From an uncultured Bacilli bacterium (GTDB lineage Bacteria > Bacillota_I > Bacilli_A > RF39 > UBA660), in contig CANRAQ010000056.1 of NCBI GenBank assembly GCA_947628725.1, positions 1 to 6,124 on the forward strand: a DNA stretch of 6,124 bases. Direction: 5' to 3'. The first letter of the stretch is position 1. Every line of letters begins with the position of its first letter. This document shows, piece after piece, positions 4,382 through 6,124 of the stretch. The position numbers were made by a program, and so were the translations under genes. The notes below the pieces were generated by a model. That model was not told the DNA's origin and searched no databases. It was given only the letters and a program-made list of their open reading frames with translations.

Positions 4382-4388
4382 ATTATCT
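4361..4388 (-). terminator. Terminator of the coiled-coil/linker protein gene
   Basis: A perfect 8-bp stem AGATAATT (4369-4376) / AATTATCT (4381-4388) with loop ATTA is followed on the - strand by nine T (complement of 4361-4369, first overlapping the stem). The stem overlaps the TAG stop codon. Confidence 0.85.
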
Positions 4389-5235
4389 ATGAAATATTTG
4401 GTTCTATTATATTTTTTATATCTGAAATCTTCTTGTTAAGTTCATCAATTTGTCTTTGTAATTCGTTATTTTTTTCCTGTTCTTCAAAGAATCTAGCCCT
4501 GTAATCTATTATGACAGTTGAATCATCTTCAGTAGGAACACTTGGTTCAGTTGGGTATATACTTGGTTGTACAGGAGTCTCACTAGTTACATTTTCAACT
4601 TGAGTTGCGCTTTGATCTATTGTAGGCGTTTGAACTAAATTATCTGTTGGATATATATTTGGTTGTATTGGTGCTTGAGCAACATCTTGTTGTACACCCA
4701 TATCAACATTATTTGGTGTAACATTATATAATGAATCTGGTTGAGGATTATTATTAATATTTGCCTGATCTATATTAGGAACTATTGGTTCAGTTACAGA
4801 ATTTAAAGTATTTGCTTGGGCTACTACATCAGGTATATCAACTTTAAGAGAATTAACTACAATATCTTTTAACAATCTAAAAGTTTTTTCACTTACTATT
4901 TTTAACTTAGTAATCATACTTAAAGGTAATATTTGAATTTCTGGACTTGTAGTACCGTTTTTAGCGTCTTCTATTATTTTTGATATTGATGCTTGTACAC
5001 TTTTCCATTCTTCAGGATCACTTATTTCTACACCTACCATATTTCCAGTATCAACTTGACCATTAGGTGTATTTTGAATTTCTTTTCCTACTTGTACTAG
5101 ATGTAATACAACATAACCATTTTCATCTATTTCTTTAGTAGTATAAATAAAATAATATTTTGAATTATATAAATAAAATAAGCAATCAACTGTACTTTCC
5201 ATTCCATTACTAAGAATTATATTTAATTTTTCCAT
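4387..5235 (-). CDS. Hypothetical protein: folded N-terminal domain, disordered linker, C-terminal coiled coil
   Basis: This encodes 282 residues of unknown function. The ATG at 5235 is chosen because AGGTGA lies 5 bases upstream; an upstream in-frame GTG at 5244 falls inside that site. Residues 1 to about 135 look folded, starting with beta strands (MEKLNIILSNG, then CLFYLYNSKYYFIYTT and YVVLHLVQVGKE) and followed by helices. The strand pattern is reminiscent of small DUF1292-like domains, but I do not claim membership. Residues about 136-245 are a low-complexity linker rich in Pro, Asn, Gln, Thr and Val, containing two copies of P-[IV]-QP-[NS]-IYPT-[DE] 32 residues apart. The last 45 residues (RARFFEEQEKNNELQ onward) form a coiled coil. 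No membrane or export signal is seen. The layout suggests a tethering or scaffold role, which is inference. Confidence 0.85.
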   Translation of the reverse strand: MEKLNIILSNGMESTVDCLFYLYNSKYYFIYTTKEIDENGYVVLHLVQVGKEIQNTPNGQVDTGNMVGVEISDPEEWKSVQASISKIIEDAKNGTTSPEIQILPLSMITKLKIVSEKTFRLLKDIVVNSLKVDIPDVVAQANTLNSVTEPIVPNIDQANINNNPQPDSLYNVTPNNVDMGVQQDVAQAPIQPNIYPTDNLVQTPTIDQSATQVENVTSETPVQPSIYPTEPSVPTEDDSTVIIDYRARFFEEQEKNNELQRQIDELNKKISDIKNIIEPNIS

Positions 5236-5262
5236 ATCTTTCACCTTTTTATTCTAACAATA

Positions 5263-5291
5263 ATTATAATCCATTAACCAAAAAAAAGCAA
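5263..5291 (-). promoter_or_regulatory. Promoter of the gene at 4387-5235
   Basis: On the - strand TTGCTT (5286-5291), a 17-base spacer and a perfect TATAAT (5263-5268) lie between truA and this gene. The leader would be about 21 nt and contains the AAAGGTGA site. Confidence 0.6.
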
Positions 5292-5321
5292 TAGAAAAGA
5301 TGTTAATAATAAACATCTTTT
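5280..5321 (-). terminator. Likely terminator of truA
   Basis: A perfect 10-bp stem AAAAGATGTT (5295-5304) / AACATCTTTT (5312-5321) spans the last truA codons and its TAA. Eight T (complement of 5280-5287) follow 7 bases later on the - strand. The gap between stem and T-run is longer than ideal, so efficiency may be modest. The T-run sits beside the -35 of the next gene. Confidence 0.6.
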
Positions 5322-6043
5322 AAATAAAGTCCGCAAGCAGGCGCACATATACCCGCTTTAGTCCTATCTTGATCTTCTAATATTTTTATAACATCTTCAC
5401 TTCTATACTTACCTTCACCTATCTCTATTAACATTCCTACTATATTTCTAACCATATATCTCATAAATCCAGTTCCTAATATTGATATAGTAATATGATT
5501 TACATTTTGAACATTTCTACTAAGTGATGTTTGTATTATAGTTCTTTCATATGATTCTTTTTCTTCATCTACTTTTACAAATGATTTAAAATTATGTGTT
5601 CCTTCAAAGTATTTTAATGCTCTTTCCATCTCTGGAATATCAAGTTTCTTATTATATTGGTAAACATAATCTTTTTCTATTGGATTATAAGTTCCCATAT
5701 TTATTTTATATATATATTCTTTTGCCTTAACATTGTATCTAGCATGAAAATTATCATCTACTTCATATATACTTTTTACATATATATCTTCAGGTATAAG
5801 ACTGTTTATACCTTGCTTTAACTTACCACATAAGATTTCATTATCTAAATCAAAATGTGCGCGTTGGTTATAAGCATGTACCCCGGCATCCGTTCTACCT
5901 GATGCGACTATACTTACAGATTTACCTGCATTTATTTGTTTCAAGGCTTTTTCTATTTCACCTTGTATAGTTCTTAATCTAGGTTGCTTTTGATAACCAT
6001 TATATTTAGAACCATCATATGAAAAAGTCATAAAATATCTCAT
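5303..6043 (-). CDS. truA: tRNA pseudouridine(38-40) synthase TruA
   Basis: This encodes 246 residues, the normal length for bacterial TruA. The enzyme converts uridines 38, 39 and 40 in the anticodon stem-loop of many tRNAs to pseudouridine, without cofactor, in the cytoplasm. Signature elements in order: FSYDGSKYNGYQKQ (7-20), the TIQGEIEKAL segment (25-34), the catalytic motif SGRTDAGVHA with Asp52 (48-57), NSLIPEDI (80-87), FHARYNVKAKEYIYKI with the conserved Tyr pair (99-114), and GTGFMRYMVRNIVGMLIEIGEG near the C-terminus, all intact. The ATG at 6043 is preceded by GAGGAAGTG. Its substrates include several of the tRNAs encoded in this window. Transcription probably enters from genes to the right; no strong promoter is evident in the 81 bases before it. 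Confidence 0.98.
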   Translation of the reverse strand: MRYFMTFSYDGSKYNGYQKQPRLRTIQGEIEKALKQINAGKSVSIVASGRTDAGVHAYNQRAHFDLDNEILCGKLKQGINSLIPEDIYVKSIYEVDDNFHARYNVKAKEYIYKINMGTYNPIEKDYVYQYNKKLDIPEMERALKYFEGTHNFKSFVKVDEEKESYERTIIQTSLSRNVQNVNHITISILGTGFMRYMVRNIVGMLIEIGEGKYRSEDVIKILEDQDRTKAGICAPACGLYLKDVYY

Positions 6044-6069
6044 TATTTCACTTCCTCGTATAATATATT

Positions 6070-6092
6070 TTGTAAGTTATTTAAACTTACAA
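6070..6092. repeat. Hairpin upstream of truA
   Basis: TTGTAAGTT (6070-6078) and AACTTACAA (6084-6092) form a 9-bp perfect inverted repeat with a 5-base loop. Neither side has a T-run, so it is not a convincing intrinsic terminator. It would sit in the truA leader or the intergenic part of an operon, where it could be an RNA-processing or stability element. Confidence 0.5.
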
Positions 6093-6124
6093 TTTAATAT
6101 TCTTTCTAGTTAGTTTTTTAACTA

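Overview
The window looks like a piece of a very AT-rich Firmicutes chromosome (Bacilli/Erysipelotrichia-like or a relative of the Mollicutes). The evidence is strong AGGAGG/AGGTGA ribosome binding sites, sigma-A type promoters, a Bacillus-type tRNA order with every CCA end encoded, and a YugI-type S1 protein. TGA is used as a stop and tryptophan is read from TGG, so the genetic code is standard, not the Mycoplasma one. No species can be named from the sequence.

Layout. 1-250: AT-rich DNA with no supportable gene. 250-545: a compact locus that I read as an undescribed type I toxin-antitoxin system. A 30-residue hydrophobic basic peptide is encoded on +, with a strong but occluded Shine-Dalgarno site. 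A convergent antisense RNA of about 110 nt runs on the - strand with its own promoter and terminator. 612-1466: an orphan coiled-coil protein on -, with a terminator at its stop codon. 1485-1670: two divergent promoters built on one inverted repeat, plus a tRNA terminator. 1680-2727: ten tRNA genes on - in two operons, Val-Thr-Tyr-Gln-Lys-Leu and Ser-fMet-Asp-Phe, each with its own near-consensus promoter and terminator. 2785-3144: yugI-like S1 RNA-binding protein (-). 3239-3469: NifU-like Fe-S protein (+), divergent from yugI. 3456-4340: unrecognised protein with faint resemblance to spore-coat/aminoglycoside kinase-fold proteins (-). 4387-5235: protein of unknown function with a folded N-terminus, disordered linker and C-terminal coiled coil (-). 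5303-6043: truA tRNA pseudouridine synthase (-).

The right two thirds is mostly housekeeping: translation (tRNAs, TruA, YugI) and Fe-S assembly. The left part, beyond the 3' end of tRNA-Phe, looks accessory (toxin-antitoxin locus and orphan coiled-coil gene), a common arrangement beside tRNA genes, although no integrase or attachment duplication is visible here. Several protein genes appear to have extremely short mRNA leaders, with the predicted start of transcription falling at or inside the ribosome binding site.
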